Assembly: GCF_900104815.1 (NCBI RefSeq)
Contig: NZ_FNTD01000004.1
Span: 3,922,501 to 3,986,500 of the forward strand
Source: Streptomyces misionensis
GTDB lineage: Bacteria > Actinomycetota > Actinomycetes > Streptomycetales > Streptomycetaceae
DNA length: 64,000 nt
Reading direction: 5' to 3'
Below are positions 18,164 through 27,170 of the stretch, one piece after another. Position 1 is the first letter of the stretch; each line of letters starts with the position of its first letter. Below the pieces are notes generated by a model, which saw nothing but the letters and a program-made list of their open reading frames with translations, searched no databases and was not told the origin of the DNA. The translations under genes and the position numbers were made by a program.

Positions 18164-19513
18164 ATGAGCGCACCATCCAGCCCGTCGCCCGCCGCCACCC
18201 CTCCAGCGAGCGCTGCGCGCGCACCCCTCACCTTCGACCGCGGCCACACCGACGACCTGATGGCCTTCCTCGCGGCGAGCCCGTCGCCGTACCACGCCGT
18301 GGCGAACGTCGCCGAGCGGCTGGAGAAGGCAGGCTTCAGGCAGGTCGCCGAGACGGACGCCTGGGACGGCACCAGCGGCGGCCGGTACGTGCTGCGCGGC
18401 GGTGCGATCGTCGCCTGGTACGTCCCCGAGGGCGCCGCGCCGCACACGCCCTTCCACATCATCGGCGCGCACACCGACTCCCCCAACCTGCGGATCAAGC
18501 CGCGCCCGGACAGCGGGGCGCACGGCTGGCGCCAGGTCGCCGTGGAGATCTACGGCGGCCCGCTGATGAACTCCTGGCTCGACCGCGACCTGGGCCTGGC
18601 CGGCCGGCTCACCCTGCGCGACGGCTCCACGGTCCTGGTGAACGTGGACCGGCCGCTGCTGCGGGTGCCGCAGCTGGCCATCCACCTGGACCGCTCGGTG
18701 AGCACCGAGGGGCTCAAGCTGGACAAGCAGCGGCACCTCCAGCCGGTGTGGGGCCTGGGCGACGAGGTGCTCGACGGCGATCTGATCTCCTTCCTGGAGC
18801 AGGAGGCGGGCCTCGAAGCCCGTTCGGTCGCCGGCTGGGACCTGATGGCGCACCCGGTGGAGGCACCGGCCTACCTCGGCCGGGACCGCGAACTGGTCGC
18901 CGGGCCGCGCATGGACAACCTGCTGTCGGTGCACGCGGGCGCGGCCGCGCTGGCCGCCGCCGCGACCGGTGGCGCCCCGCTCACCCACATCCCGGTGCTG
19001 GCCGCCTTCGACCACGAGGAGAACGGCTCGCAGTCCGACACCGGTGCCGACGGCCCGCTGCTCGGCACCGTCCTGGAGCGCTCGGTGTTCGCCCGCGGCG
19101 GCTCCTACGAGGACCGCGCCCGCGCCTTCGCCGGCACCGTCTGCCTCTCCTCGGACACCGGTCACGCCGTGCACCCCAACTACGCGGAGCGGCACGACCC
19201 GACGCACCACCCCCGGGTCAACGGCGGCCCGATCCTCAAGGTGAACGTCAACAACCGCTACGCCACCGACGGTTCGGGCCGCGCGGTGTTCGCCGCCGCC
19301 TGCGAGAAGGCGAACGTCCCCTTCCAGCACTTCGTCTCCAACAACTCGATGCCCTGCGGCACGACCATCGGACCGATCACCGCGGCCCGGCACGGCATCC
19401 GCACGGTCGACATCGGCGTGGCCATCCTCTCCATGCACAGCGCCCGCGAACTGTGCGGCGCCGACGACCCGTTCCTCCTCGCGAACGCCCTGACGGCTTT
19501 TCTGGAGGGCTAG
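18164..19513 (+). CDS. M18-family aminopeptidase
   Basis: This 449-residue cytosolic metallopeptidase belongs to family M18 (aspartyl aminopeptidase-like). The two-zinc site residues are visible in order: GAHTDSPN (His, Asp), VAGPRMDN (bridging Asp), FDHEENGS (Glu-Glu), SSDTGHAVHPNY (Asp) and ILSMHSARE (His). It forms large dodecameric complexes in characterised relatives and removes N-terminal, preferably acidic, residues. ATG at 18164 is preferred over GTG at 18155: TAAGGT at 18151 could be either a -10 hexamer for a leaderless transcript or a ribosome-binding purine tract. It is likely monocistronic. Confidence 0.95.
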   Translation: MSAPSSPSPAATPPASAARAPLTFDRGHTDDLMAFLAASPSPYHAVANVAERLEKAGFRQVAETDAWDGTSGGRYVLRGGAIVAWYVPEGAAPHTPFHIIGAHTDSPNLRIKPRPDSGAHGWRQVAVEIYGGPLMNSWLDRDLGLAGRLTLRDGSTVLVNVDRPLLRVPQLAIHLDRSVSTEGLKLDKQRHLQPVWGLGDEVLDGDLISFLEQEAGLEARSVAGWDLMAHPVEAPAYLGRDRELVAGPRMDNLLSVHAGAAALAAAATGGAPLTHIPVLAAFDHEENGSQSDTGADGPLLGTVLERSVFARGGSYEDRARAFAGTVCLSSDTGHAVHPNYAERHDPTHHPRVNGGPILKVNVNNRYATDGSGRAVFAAACEKANVPFQHFVSNNSMPCGTTIGPITAARHGIRTVDIGVAILSMHSARELCGADDPFLLANALTAFLEG

Positions 19514-19579
19514 CCGGGAAGCCCCGGGGTACCCGGACGAGACCGGAGATTCCGGAACCGAAAGGGGAGGCGAAGCCTC

Positions 19580-19840
19580 ATGGGGCTCGGCGGATGCATC
19601 ATCCTCATCGCCGTGGGGGCCATACTCACGTTCGCTACCGACTGGCACATGAACGGTGTCAACCTCACGGTCGTCGGCCTGATCCTGATGGCCGTCGGCC
19701 TGATCGGCGTCGCCACGTTCAGCGGTATCGCGCGGCGTCGGCGGCTCGTCGTACCGCCGACGCCGGTCGTGGAGGAGGAACCCCACCACCACCATCACCA
19801 CCACACCGGCGACGGCTACACGGACGGCTACGGCGTCTGA
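19580..19840 (+). CDS. Small membrane protein, DUF6458-like, with natural poly-His tract
   Basis: The 86-residue protein has two short TM helices (about 4-20 and 27-46), an ARRRR basic stop-transfer segment, and an acidic tail with seven consecutive histidines (encoded by CAC and one CAT) before a Gly/Tyr/Asp-rich end. The two-helix head matches small actinobacterial DUF6458 membrane proteins. AAAGGGGAGG precedes the ATG. The His run could bind metal, but that is inference. The last 13 bp overlap the convergent thioredoxin-NHL gene. Confidence 0.8.
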   Translation: MGLGGCIILIAVGAILTFATDWHMNGVNLTVVGLILMAVGLIGVATFSGIARRRRLVVPPTPVVEEEPHHHHHHHTGDGYTDGYGV

Positions 19841-21672
19841 GAACCGCCCTCCTGCTCGTCCACGCCGGCGAGGACGAGCGGCAGGCGGTCCGCCGCACCC
19901 TCGGTGAGGCGGACCGGGATGCCCCAGTCCTGCTGGTGGACATGGCAGGCGGGGTATTCGACGCCCGGGTCGTCGTCGCACGACGCGGCCATCGCGGATA
20001 TGTGCAACACCCCTTCCCGGACAGCCGGGTCGAGCCGCAGCTCGCGGCTCAGACCGGTGTCCGCTCCCTCGCCCTCGAGCAGCAGCTCGGGCGGGGTCGA
20101 GGAGACCAGGAGGCGGGTGGAGGGGCCGGAGCGGTCGTCGGGTTTCCGGCCCGCGGGCACCTGGAAGACCACGTCCAGCCGGAGGCGGCCGGGGTCGACC
20201 TCGGTGACCGCGCGCCGGGTCCGGTGGGCCACCGGCGCCGCCCGCACCGCCTCCCGGGGCAGCCGCAGCCGGGTCAGCCGGTGCCGGGCCGACTCCACCA
20301 CCACGATGTCCTCGCCGGCGAGGACGGCGCCGCTGGGCTCACGCAGATCCGTGGCGAGCGTGCCGACCTCGCCGGTCGCCGGGTCGTAGCGGCGCAGGGC
20401 ATGGTTGTAGGTGTCGGCGACCGCGACCGAGCCGTCCGGCAGCGCGGTGACGCCCAACGGATGCTGGAGCAGGGCCTGTTCCGCGGGACCGTCGCGGTGT
20501 CCGAAGTCGAACAGGCCGGTGCCGACGGCGGTGTGCACCGACCCGTCGGGGTCCACCCAGCGCAGCGCGCTGGTCTCGGCGTCCGCGACCCACAGCCGGT
20601 CGGCGGTGGCGGCGAGTCCGGAGGGCTGGGCGAACCACGCCTCGGCGCCGGGGCCGTCGACCAGGCCCTCGTCGGTGGTGCCCGCGGTGACGCCGACGGT
20701 GCGCGCCACCGGGTCGTAGGCCCACAGCTGGTGGGTGCCGGCCATGGCGATCCACACCCGGCCCTGCCACCAGGCCACGTCCCAGGGCGAGGAGAGGTCC
20801 ACCTCGCGGGCCGGGCCCGAGGCCGGTGAGCCCCGCCACCACTGCCTGCCGGTGCCGGCCAGGGTGGTCACCTCGCCGGTCGCGAGATCCAGCCGGCGCA
20901 GGGCGTGGTTGACCGTGTCGGCGACGGCCACCGAGCCGTCGTCCAGCAGGGCGAGGCCCTGCGGTTCGTTGAAGGACGCCTGCCGCGGGCCGCCGTCCGC
21001 AAGGCCCCGGGTCCCGGTGCCGAACCGCCGCAGCACCGTCTCCCCGTCCGCCGCCAGCTCGACCAGCTGGTGCCGGGTGGTGTCGCTGACCAGGAAGCCG
21101 CCGGAGGGCAGCAGCACGGCCTTGCCCGGGAAGCGCAGGGTCGTGGGCTCGGGCTCCGGCGGGACGTACGGGCCGTCGCCGCGGCGCAGGGTGCCCTTCG
21201 CGCCGTGCTCGGCCTCCAGCTCCGCCACCAGCCGCTCGATGGCGTGCACATGGCCCTCGCCCGAGTGCTGGGCGACCACGTACCCCTCGGGGTCGATCAC
21301 CACGAGTGTCGGCCAGGCGCGCACCGCGTACTGCTTCCACGTGGCCAGCTCCGGATCGTCCAGGACCGGGTGCGTGACGCCGTAGCGCTCCACCGCGTCC
21401 GCGACCGCCCGGTGGTCCGCCTCGTGCGCGAACTTGGGCGAGTGCACGCCGATCACCACCACCGTGTCCCGGTGCCGGTCCTCCAGCTCGCGCAGCTCGT
21501 CCAGGACGTGCAGGCAGTTGATGCAGCAGAAGGTCCAGAAGTCCAGGACGACTATGCGGCCGCGCAGGTCGGCCAGGGTGTAACGGTGGCCTCCCGTGTT
21601 CAGCCAGCCGCCCTCGCCGGTCAGCTCGGGGGCACGGACGCGAAGGCGCCGGGGTCGTGCGGAGTCGGTCAT
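19828..21672 (-). CDS. Thioredoxin-like/NHL beta-propeller fusion protein
   Basis: The 614-residue protein has an N-terminal TlpA/DipZ-type thioredoxin fold (about residues 20-165) with the redox site in DFWTFCCINCLH, followed by six NHL repeats (about 185-500; e.g. LPSGGFLVSDTTRHQLVEL, LDDGSVAVADTVNHALRRL, LPDGSVAVADTYNHALRRY) and a C-terminal beta domain. The architecture matches bacterial and NHLRC2-like thioredoxin-NHL proteins of unknown substrate. No signal peptide is evident, so it is likely cytoplasmic despite the TlpA relationship. ATG at 21672 (MTDSARPRRL) is chosen. Confidence 0.92.
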   Translation of the reverse strand: MTDSARPRRLRVRAPELTGEGGWLNTGGHRYTLADLRGRIVVLDFWTFCCINCLHVLDELRELEDRHRDTVVVIGVHSPKFAHEADHRAVADAVERYGVTHPVLDDPELATWKQYAVRAWPTLVVIDPEGYVVAQHSGEGHVHAIERLVAELEAEHGAKGTLRRGDGPYVPPEPEPTTLRFPGKAVLLPSGGFLVSDTTRHQLVELAADGETVLRRFGTGTRGLADGGPRQASFNEPQGLALLDDGSVAVADTVNHALRRLDLATGEVTTLAGTGRQWWRGSPASGPAREVDLSSPWDVAWWQGRVWIAMAGTHQLWAYDPVARTVGVTAGTTDEGLVDGPGAEAWFAQPSGLAATADRLWVADAETSALRWVDPDGSVHTAVGTGLFDFGHRDGPAEQALLQHPLGVTALPDGSVAVADTYNHALRRYDPATGEVGTLATDLREPSGAVLAGEDIVVVESARHRLTRLRLPREAVRAAPVAHRTRRAVTEVDPGRLRLDVVFQVPAGRKPDDRSGPSTRLLVSSTPPELLLEGEGADTGLSRELRLDPAVREGVLHISAMAASCDDDPGVEYPACHVHQQDWGIPVRLTEGAADRLPLVLAGVDEQEGGSQTP

Positions 21673-21712
21673 GGCTCCAGAGTGCCACCCGTCCCCGACA
21701 TCCCGCCGGGCC

Positions 21713-21753
21713 TGTGGACAACCGCGCAACTCACCCGCGCGGCCTGTGGAAAA
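21713..21753. promoter_or_regulatory. Pair of DnaA-box-like sites
   Basis: TGTGGACAA (21713-21721) is the exact complement of the Streptomyces DnaA box TTGTCCACA, and TGTGGAAAA (21745-21753) differs by one base. Both lie in the same orientation in the gap between two divergent genes, within a repeated GCCTGTGGA unit. Confidence 0.55.
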
Positions 21754-21824
21754 GCGGTCCGCTCCCGGCCGATCGCCCCGCGTCCGGCCGTGATGAATCC
21801 GCCGTACCGGGGAAGGGCTCAGGC

Positions 21825-22319
21825 ATGAGATTCCTGGTACGCGACCGGCTCCTCGGCATCGGCGAGGACTACTGGATCGAGGACGAGCACGGCCACAAGG
21901 TGTTCCTCGTCGACGGCAAGGCGATGCGGCTGCGGGACACCTTCGAGCTGAAGGACGCCCACGGCCGGGTCCTGATCGACATCCACCAGAAGATGTTCGC
22001 GCTGCGCGACACGATGGTGATCGAACGGGACGGCGAGGGCCTGGCCACCATCCGGCGCAAGCGGCTGTCCCTGCTGCGCAACCACTACCGCGTCGCGCTG
22101 GCGGACGGCACCGAACTGGACGTCAGCGGCAAGATCCTCGACCGTGAGTTCGCGGTCGAGTACGACGGCGAGCTGCTGGCCGTCATCTCCCGGCGCTGGC
22201 TGCACCTGCGGGAGACCTACGGCGTGGACGTCGTACGCGACGACGCCGACCCGGCGCTCCTCATCGCCGTCGCGGTGTGCGTGATCCACCTGGCGGAGAA
22301 GGAGCGGGAACACGACTGA
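21825..22319 (+). CDS. LURP-one-related family protein
   Basis: This 164-residue protein matches the LURP1/tubby C-terminal-like (DUF567) family, seen in MRFLVRDRLLGIGEDYWIEDEHG, the repeated beta-strand pattern VFLVDGKAMRLRDTFEL and DAHGRVLIDI, and the C-terminal hydrophobic helix ALLIAVAVCVIHLAEKE. The fold is a beta-barrel around a buried helix; relatives such as phospholipid scramblases interact with membranes. Bacterial function is unknown. The ATG at 21825 begins MRFLVRDR, the usual start. It stands alone between two minus-strand genes. Confidence 0.9.
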   Translation: MRFLVRDRLLGIGEDYWIEDEHGHKVFLVDGKAMRLRDTFELKDAHGRVLIDIHQKMFALRDTMVIERDGEGLATIRRKRLSLLRNHYRVALADGTELDVSGKILDREFAVEYDGELLAVISRRWLHLRETYGVDVVRDDADPALLIAVAVCVIHLAEKEREHD

Positions 22320-22350
22320 GCCCCGACCGCCGGCCCGGCCCGGCGGGCCC

Positions 22351-23166
22351 CTACCGCGCCGGCGGGGCCAGTCCGAGGACGCGGTCCTTCAGCGCGGGGA
22401 ACTGCTCGCGGGTGGCGGCCACCTTCGCCGGGTCGAACTCGACGGTGAGGACCTCCTCGCCGGTACCCGCCTCGGCCAGCACCTCGCCCCACGGGTCCAC
22501 CGCGATCGAGTGACCGGCCTGCGGAACTCCCGCGTGGGTCCCGGCCGTTCCACAGGCGAGCACGAACGCCTGGTTCTCCACGGCCCGCGCCTGGGCCAGC
22601 AGCGTCCAGTGCGCGCGTCGCCGCTCGGGCCAGCCCGCCGGGAGCACCAGCACCTCGGCGCCGGCGTCCACGAGCCCGCGGAAGAGCTCGGGGAAGCGCA
22701 GGTCGTAGCAGGTGCCCAGGCCGAGTGTGGTCTGCGGGTGGCGGACCGTCACCAGGTCCCGCCCGGCGCCCATCAGCACGGCCTCGCCCTTGTCGAAGCC
22801 GAAGCGGTGGATCTTGCGGTAGGCGGCGGCCAGTTCGCCGGAGGGGGAGAAGACGAGGGAGGTGTTGTAGAGCGTGCCCTCGTCGGTGGCGCCGTCGCCG
22901 GAGGGTGCGCGCTCGGGGATCGACCCGGCGTGCAGCCACACGCCCGCGTCGGCCGCCGCCTTGGCCATCGTCTCGTACGTCGGGCCTTCCAGCGGCTCGG
23001 CCTCGCGGCCGAACTCCTCGTAGGCGAAGGCACCGGTGGTCCACAGCTCGGGCAGCACCACCAGGTCGGCCCCGGCCTGCGCGCGCACCAGCGAGGCCGC
23101 CCGGTGCCTGCGCGAGGCAACCGATTCGCCCTCGTCGACGGCCATCTGGATCAGAGAGGCGCGCAC
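22351..23166 (-). CDS. Carbon-nitrogen hydrolase (nitrilase superfamily), omega-amidase-like
   Basis: The 271-residue cytosolic enzyme has the nitrilase-superfamily catalytic triad Glu40 (VVLPELWTTG), Lys118 (AAYRKIHRFGF) and Cys153 (LGTCYDLRFPELF). The CYDLRFPELFR and KIHRFGFD patterns fit the omega-amidase/NIT2 group, which removes the amide of alpha-ketoglutaramate-like acids or deaminated glutathione; the exact substrate is not proven by sequence. GTG at 23166 is the first good start. Divergent from the mycothiol-type isomerase gene at 23349; the 182-bp gap contains a DnaA-box-like TCGTCCACA (23191-23199). Confidence 0.92.
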   Translation of the reverse strand: MRASLIQMAVDEGESVASRRHRAASLVRAQAGADLVVLPELWTTGAFAYEEFGREAEPLEGPTYETMAKAAADAGVWLHAGSIPERAPSGDGATDEGTLYNTSLVFSPSGELAAAYRKIHRFGFDKGEAVLMGAGRDLVTVRHPQTTLGLGTCYDLRFPELFRGLVDAGAEVLVLPAGWPERRRAHWTLLAQARAVENQAFVLACGTAGTHAGVPQAGHSIAVDPWGEVLAEAGTGEEVLTVEFDPAKVAATREQFPALKDRVLGLAPPAR

Positions 23167-23348
23167 ACTACCACCGTCCTGGCATTCGAGTCGTCCACAC
23201 GGGCCTACGATCGTCACGCGAAAGCACTGCCGGGGTGCCTGCCAGCAGCGTAACTTAGCTTCCCAGACACCCGCCGACGTGCAGCCGCCGCCCGCTGGCA
23301 ACGCCGCCACAACCTGCCCGTGTACCGACCGCCGAGGGGTCCCGTTCC

Positions 23349-24173
23349 GTGAGTCTGCATCCCACCCTCCAGCCCTACGCCGACGCCTGGACGCACTCCA
23401 TCGACGCGATATCCGAGATGGCGCAGTCACTGGTCGAGGGCGAGTGGAACCGGCGGACACCGTGCCCGGGATGGTCGGTGCGCGACGTCGTGTCGCACGT
23501 CATCGGGATGGACTGCGAGCTGCTCGGCGACCCGCGCCCCATCCACTCCCTGCCGCGCGACCTCTTCCACGTCACCACCGAGCACCAGCGCTACATGGAG
23601 ATGCAGGTCGACGTCCGCCGCCACCACACGGCGCCGGAGATGACGGCCGAACTGGAGTACACGGTCATCCGCCGCAACCGCCAGCTGCGCAACGAGAACC
23701 GCGACCCCGCCACCATGGTGCGCGGCCCGCTGGGCAAGGACATCACCCTCGAACACGCCTACCGGATGCGCGCCTTCGACGTCTGGGTGCACGAACAGGA
23801 CCTGCGCACGGCCCTCGGCCGTCCCGGCAACCTCGACTCGCCCGGCGCGCACGTCACGCGTGACGTCCTGCTGGAGGCGCTGCCCAAGATCGTCGCGAAG
23901 GACGCGAACGCGCCGCGCAGTTCGGCCGTGGTCTTCGACGTGAGCGGCCCCGTCGAGTTCCTGCGCACCATCCGCGTCGACATCCAGGGCCGCGGCACCC
24001 TGGAGACCGCCCCGGCGCTCGGCCCGGTGGCCACCCTCACCCTCGACTGGGAGACCTATGTCCGGCTGGCGTGCGGCCGGGTGACCCCCGAGGCGGTGGC
24101 GGACCGCGTCAAGACCGAGGGCGACCAGGACCTGACGAAGGCCATCCTGCACAACTTCGCCGTGACCCCGTGA
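23349..24173 (+). CDS. Maleylpyruvate isomerase-family mycothiol-dependent enzyme (DinB superfamily)
   Basis: The 274-residue protein has an N-terminal DinB/MDMPI four-helix bundle (residues 1-150) with putative zinc ligands His near 50 (RDVVSHVIGMDCELL) and the later HEQDLR histidine, then an SCP2-like C-terminal domain (about 170-270). This architecture belongs to actinobacterial enzymes annotated as mycothiol-dependent maleylpyruvate isomerase family; in general they transfer mycothiol or isomerise small molecules. The reaction here is unknown. GTG at 23349 gives MSLHPTLQPYADAW, the usual family start. Confidence 0.9.
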   Translation: MSLHPTLQPYADAWTHSIDAISEMAQSLVEGEWNRRTPCPGWSVRDVVSHVIGMDCELLGDPRPIHSLPRDLFHVTTEHQRYMEMQVDVRRHHTAPEMTAELEYTVIRRNRQLRNENRDPATMVRGPLGKDITLEHAYRMRAFDVWVHEQDLRTALGRPGNLDSPGAHVTRDVLLEALPKIVAKDANAPRSSAVVFDVSGPVEFLRTIRVDIQGRGTLETAPALGPVATLTLDWETYVRLACGRVTPEAVADRVKTEGDQDLTKAILHNFAVTP

Positions 24174-24250
24174 GGCCCGCACGGCCCCGGGGTACCGGGT
24201 CGCCCGCAAATCGGTGGTGACGGCCGGGGCATCCTTCTAGCGTGCCCGGC

Positions 24251-25003
24251 ATGACCACTGCCCTGCCCCGGCTCACCCGGCTCACCTTCCACGGCCCCCT
24301 CTCGGCCTCCCGCGCCGACGCCGTCGTCCGCCGCCTCGCCGCGAACCGCCCCCGCACCGTCCTCGACATCGGCTGCGGCTGGGGCGAGTTGCTGCTCCGG
24401 GTACTGGCGGCCGTGCCCGACGCCACCGGGACCGGTGTCGATGTGAACGCCGAGGACCTCGCCCGAGCCCGGCGCAACGCCGAGGAACGCGGACTCGCCG
24501 ACCAGGTGGAGTTCGCCGAGGAATCCGCCCTCGGGACCCGGCGCGGACCGGCCGATCTGGTGCTGTGCCTCGGCGCCACCCACGCCCTCGGCAAGGCCGA
24601 GCCCCCCACCGCCGAGGCCCTGCGCGAGCTGCGCCGCCTGGTGAGCGACGACGGCCGGGTGCTGGTCGGTGAGGGCTTCTGGGAGCGGCCGCCCACCGAG
24701 GCCGAGCTGTCGGGCATGTGGCCGGGTGCCGCCGCCGGCGACCACCACGACCTCGCGACCCTGCTCGATCTCGCCGTCGCCGCCGGTTTCCGGCCGGAGT
24801 GGACCGAGACCGCGAGCCGCGAGGAGTGGGAGGAGTTCGAGTCGGGCTACCAGGCGGACCTGGAGGTCTGGCTCGCCGCCCACCCGGACCACCCGTCGGC
24901 GGCCGAGACCCGGGCCCGCCTGGACCGGCACCGGGCCCAGTGGATGAGCTACCGGGGCGTCCTCGGGATCGCCTACCTCACCCTCGTACCGGAACGGCGC
25001 TGA
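24251..25003 (+). CDS. SAM-dependent methyltransferase, class I
   Basis: The 250-residue cytosolic protein has the Rossmann-like SAM-binding motif I VLDIGCGWGELLLR (about residues 38-51), motif II acid GTGVDVNAEDL and motif IV DLVLCLGATHALG. The rest is helical with a Trp-rich C-terminus (EEWEEFESGYQADLEVW). The substrate is not inferable; similar Streptomyces proteins are annotated only as class I methyltransferases. ATG at 24251 and GTG at 24242 are both possible starts; a TAGCGT-like -10 at about 24238 suggests a leaderless transcript. It converges on the MFS transporter gene with an 18-bp gap. Confidence 0.88.
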   Translation: MTTALPRLTRLTFHGPLSASRADAVVRRLAANRPRTVLDIGCGWGELLLRVLAAVPDATGTGVDVNAEDLARARRNAEERGLADQVEFAEESALGTRRGPADLVLCLGATHALGKAEPPTAEALRELRRLVSDDGRVLVGEGFWERPPTEAELSGMWPGAAAGDHHDLATLLDLAVAAGFRPEWTETASREEWEEFESGYQADLEVWLAAHPDHPSAAETRARLDRHRAQWMSYRGVLGIAYLTLVPERR

Positions 25004-25021
25004 CCCGGGCCCGGCCCGGGC

Positions 25022-26317
25022 TCACGCCGGTACGTGCACCGTCTCCACCCGGCTGGCCACCAGCCGTTCCCGCTCCCTGCGGGCCGCCCGGCCGCGCAAC
25101 CGCAGGATCTGGCTGAGACCGAGCGCCTGGAGGACGAACACCGCGCTGAACGCGACCGTGTAGTTGTCGTCCGTCGCGTCCAGCAGCACGCCGATCGCGA
25201 GCAGCGTCGTCATCGAGGCGATGAAACCGCCCATGTTGGTGATCCCGGAGCCGGTGCCCTGCCGCTCGGGCGGGTTGGCGGGGCGGGTGAAGTCGAACCC
25301 GATCATCGAGGCCGGACCGCACGCGCCGAGCACCACGCACAGCACGATCAGCAGCCACATCGGCGCGTGCGCACCGGGGTGGAAGAGCGTCGCCGCCCAC
25401 AGCAGCGCCGTCGCCGCGACGGTGCCCAGCGCGAGCGGCAGCCGGGCGGTGTGGTGCCGGGCCACGATCTGGCCGTAGACCAGGCCCACCACCATGTTGG
25501 ACAGCACCACCAGGGTCAGCAGTTCGCCGGCCGTGGCCCGGCTCAGGCCCTGCGCCTCGACGAGGAACGGCAGGCCCCACAGCAGCAGGAAGACCATCGC
25601 CGGGAACTGGGTGGTGAAGTGCACCCACATGCCGAGTCGGGTGCCCGGTTCGCGCCAGGCCTCGGCGATCTGCCGGCGGACGTAGGCGGAGCCCTGGTGA
25701 CCGGACGGCTCGGGCTCGTGCCCCTCGGGGTGGTCCTTCAGGAAGAGCAGCGTCAGCACGAGGACGACCACGCCGGCCAGCGCGCTGCCCGCGAACGCCT
25801 GCGTCCAGCCGATGCTGTGCAGCAGCCGGGCCAGGACGAGGGTGGAGATCAGGTTGCCCGCCATGCCGACCAGGGCGGCGAGCTGCGCGACCATCGGGCC
25901 GCGCCGGGCGGGGAACCAGCGGGTGCCCAGCCGCAGCACGCTGATGAAGGTCATCGCGTCGCCGCAGCCCAGCAGCGCCCGGGAGGCGAGCGCGGTGCCG
26001 TAGGAGGGGGAGAAGGCGAAGCCCAGCTGGCCGATGGTGAACAGCACGGCGCCCAGTCCCAGCACCTTCTTGGTGCCGAGCCGGTCGACCATCAGGCCGA
26101 CGGGTATCTGCATGCCGGCGTAGACCAGCAGCTGGAGTATGGAGAAGGTGGACAGCGCGGAGGCGTTCACATGGAAGCGGGCCGCGGCGTCGAGGCCGGC
26201 CACGCCCAGCGAGGTGCGGAAGACGACGGCGACGAAGTAGACCGCGACGCCTACGGACCACACGACGACGGCCCGCCGGCCGCCGGGCGGGTCGCTCGGA
26301 AGGGTGACCTTGCTCAT
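25022..26317 (-). CDS. Major facilitator superfamily transporter
   Basis: The 431-residue protein has twelve predicted TM helices with MFS motif A between TM2 and TM3 (GLMVDRLGTKKVLG) and a second half beginning after a hydrophilic loop (DHPEGHEPEPSGHQG). The TM10 region FDFTRPANPPERQGTGSGI is typical of actinobacterial nitrate/drug-like MFS groups, but the substrate cannot be assigned. Its ATG (26315-26317) overlaps the TGA of the GntR-family gene, so the two are translationally coupled; the regulator probably controls this transporter in response to a ligand linked to the transported compound. Confidence 0.93.
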   Translation of the reverse strand: MSKVTLPSDPPGGRRAVVVWSVGVAVYFVAVVFRTSLGVAGLDAAARFHVNASALSTFSILQLLVYAGMQIPVGLMVDRLGTKKVLGLGAVLFTIGQLGFAFSPSYGTALASRALLGCGDAMTFISVLRLGTRWFPARRGPMVAQLAALVGMAGNLISTLVLARLLHSIGWTQAFAGSALAGVVVLVLTLLFLKDHPEGHEPEPSGHQGSAYVRRQIAEAWREPGTRLGMWVHFTTQFPAMVFLLLWGLPFLVEAQGLSRATAGELLTLVVLSNMVVGLVYGQIVARHHTARLPLALGTVAATALLWAATLFHPGAHAPMWLLIVLCVVLGACGPASMIGFDFTRPANPPERQGTGSGITNMGGFIASMTTLLAIGVLLDATDDNYTVAFSAVFVLQALGLSQILRLRGRAARRERERLVASRVETVHVPA

Positions 26318-26985
26318 CGGGACTCCCCCCGCGCGAGAAGCGACACCCGGCTCACGTGCCGGTGTACGACCCCGACGGCCGCGTCCGTGTCCCCGGCCCG
26401 CAGCGCGTCCAGGATCTCCTCGTGCTCGGCGAGGGTCCTCGCGACCCGGTCGGGGTGGGAGTACATGACGGCGACGCCCATCCGCAGCTGGCGGTCGCGC
26501 ATCTGGTCGTAGAGGCGGGAGAGGATCTCGTTGCCCGCGCTGCGGACGATCTCGGCGTGGAAGCAGCGGTCGGTCACCGCGGCCCCGGCCAGATCGCCCG
26601 AGGCGACCTGCGCCTTCTGCTGCTCCAGCAGCTCGGCCAGCCGCTCCACCAGCCCCGGCGGGGCGGGTACGGCCTTGCGGGCGGCGTACTCCTCCACCAG
26701 CAGCCGGGTCTCCACCACGTCGGAGATCTCCTGCGCGGAGACGGGCAGGACCAGGGCGCCCTTCTTGGGATACAGCCGGATCAGGCCCTCGACCTCCAGC
26801 CGCAGCAGCGCCTCCCGCACGGGGGTGCGCGACACCCCTACGGCCTCGGCCAGCTCGCCCTCGGTGAGGAGGGTGCCGCCCTCGTAGCTGCGGTCGAGGA
26901 CGCCCTGCTTGACGTGGGCGTAGACGCGGTCGGCGGCGGGCGGCTGCTTGGTGGGCGGGGAGGAGTGCGGGACGGCCGTTTTCAT
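26314..26985 (-). CDS. GntR-family (FCD type) transcriptional regulator
   Basis: The 223-residue regulator has an N-terminal winged helix (residues ~20-85: GTLLTEGELAEAVGVSRTPVREALLRLEVEGLI) and a C-terminal FCD ligand-binding domain with metal-ligand type His residues (FHAEIVRSAGN, then AEHEEILDALRAGD and VHRHV). FCD regulators sense organic acids or sugars acids. It is the first gene of a two-gene unit with the downstream MFS transporter. Just upstream of the ATG, on the coding strand, CCTGT occurs twice (plus-strand ACAGG at 26990-26994 and 27004-27008) around TTGTATCTAT, a plausible autoregulatory site. ATG at 26985 is used. Confidence 0.92.
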   Translation of the reverse strand: MKTAVPHSSPPTKQPPAADRVYAHVKQGVLDRSYEGGTLLTEGELAEAVGVSRTPVREALLRLEVEGLIRLYPKKGALVLPVSAQEISDVVETRLLVEEYAARKAVPAPPGLVERLAELLEQQKAQVASGDLAGAAVTDRCFHAEIVRSAGNEILSRLYDQMRDRQLRMGVAVMYSHPDRVARTLAEHEEILDALRAGDTDAAVGVVHRHVSRVSLLARGESR

Positions 26986-27170
26986 GCCTACAGGATAGAT
27001 ACAACAGGTACGCAACGCGTGCCGGTATCCACGATGCGGACATGACCCGGATCACCCCCGGCGGCCGCACAACCTTCTGTGCTACCTACGTGTCACACAT
27101 GTGCGGCCCCACTCTCGCCACCTCAACTCGGCCGCATCCAGGGGCATTCCAGACAATCGGGGTATTTACT

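Noticed and set aside
16169..19981. A 1270-codon open frame on the minus strand
   Set aside because: It is antisense to the acyl-CoA dehydrogenase and M18 aminopeptidase genes, which have clear motifs; composition is typical of a shadow frame.
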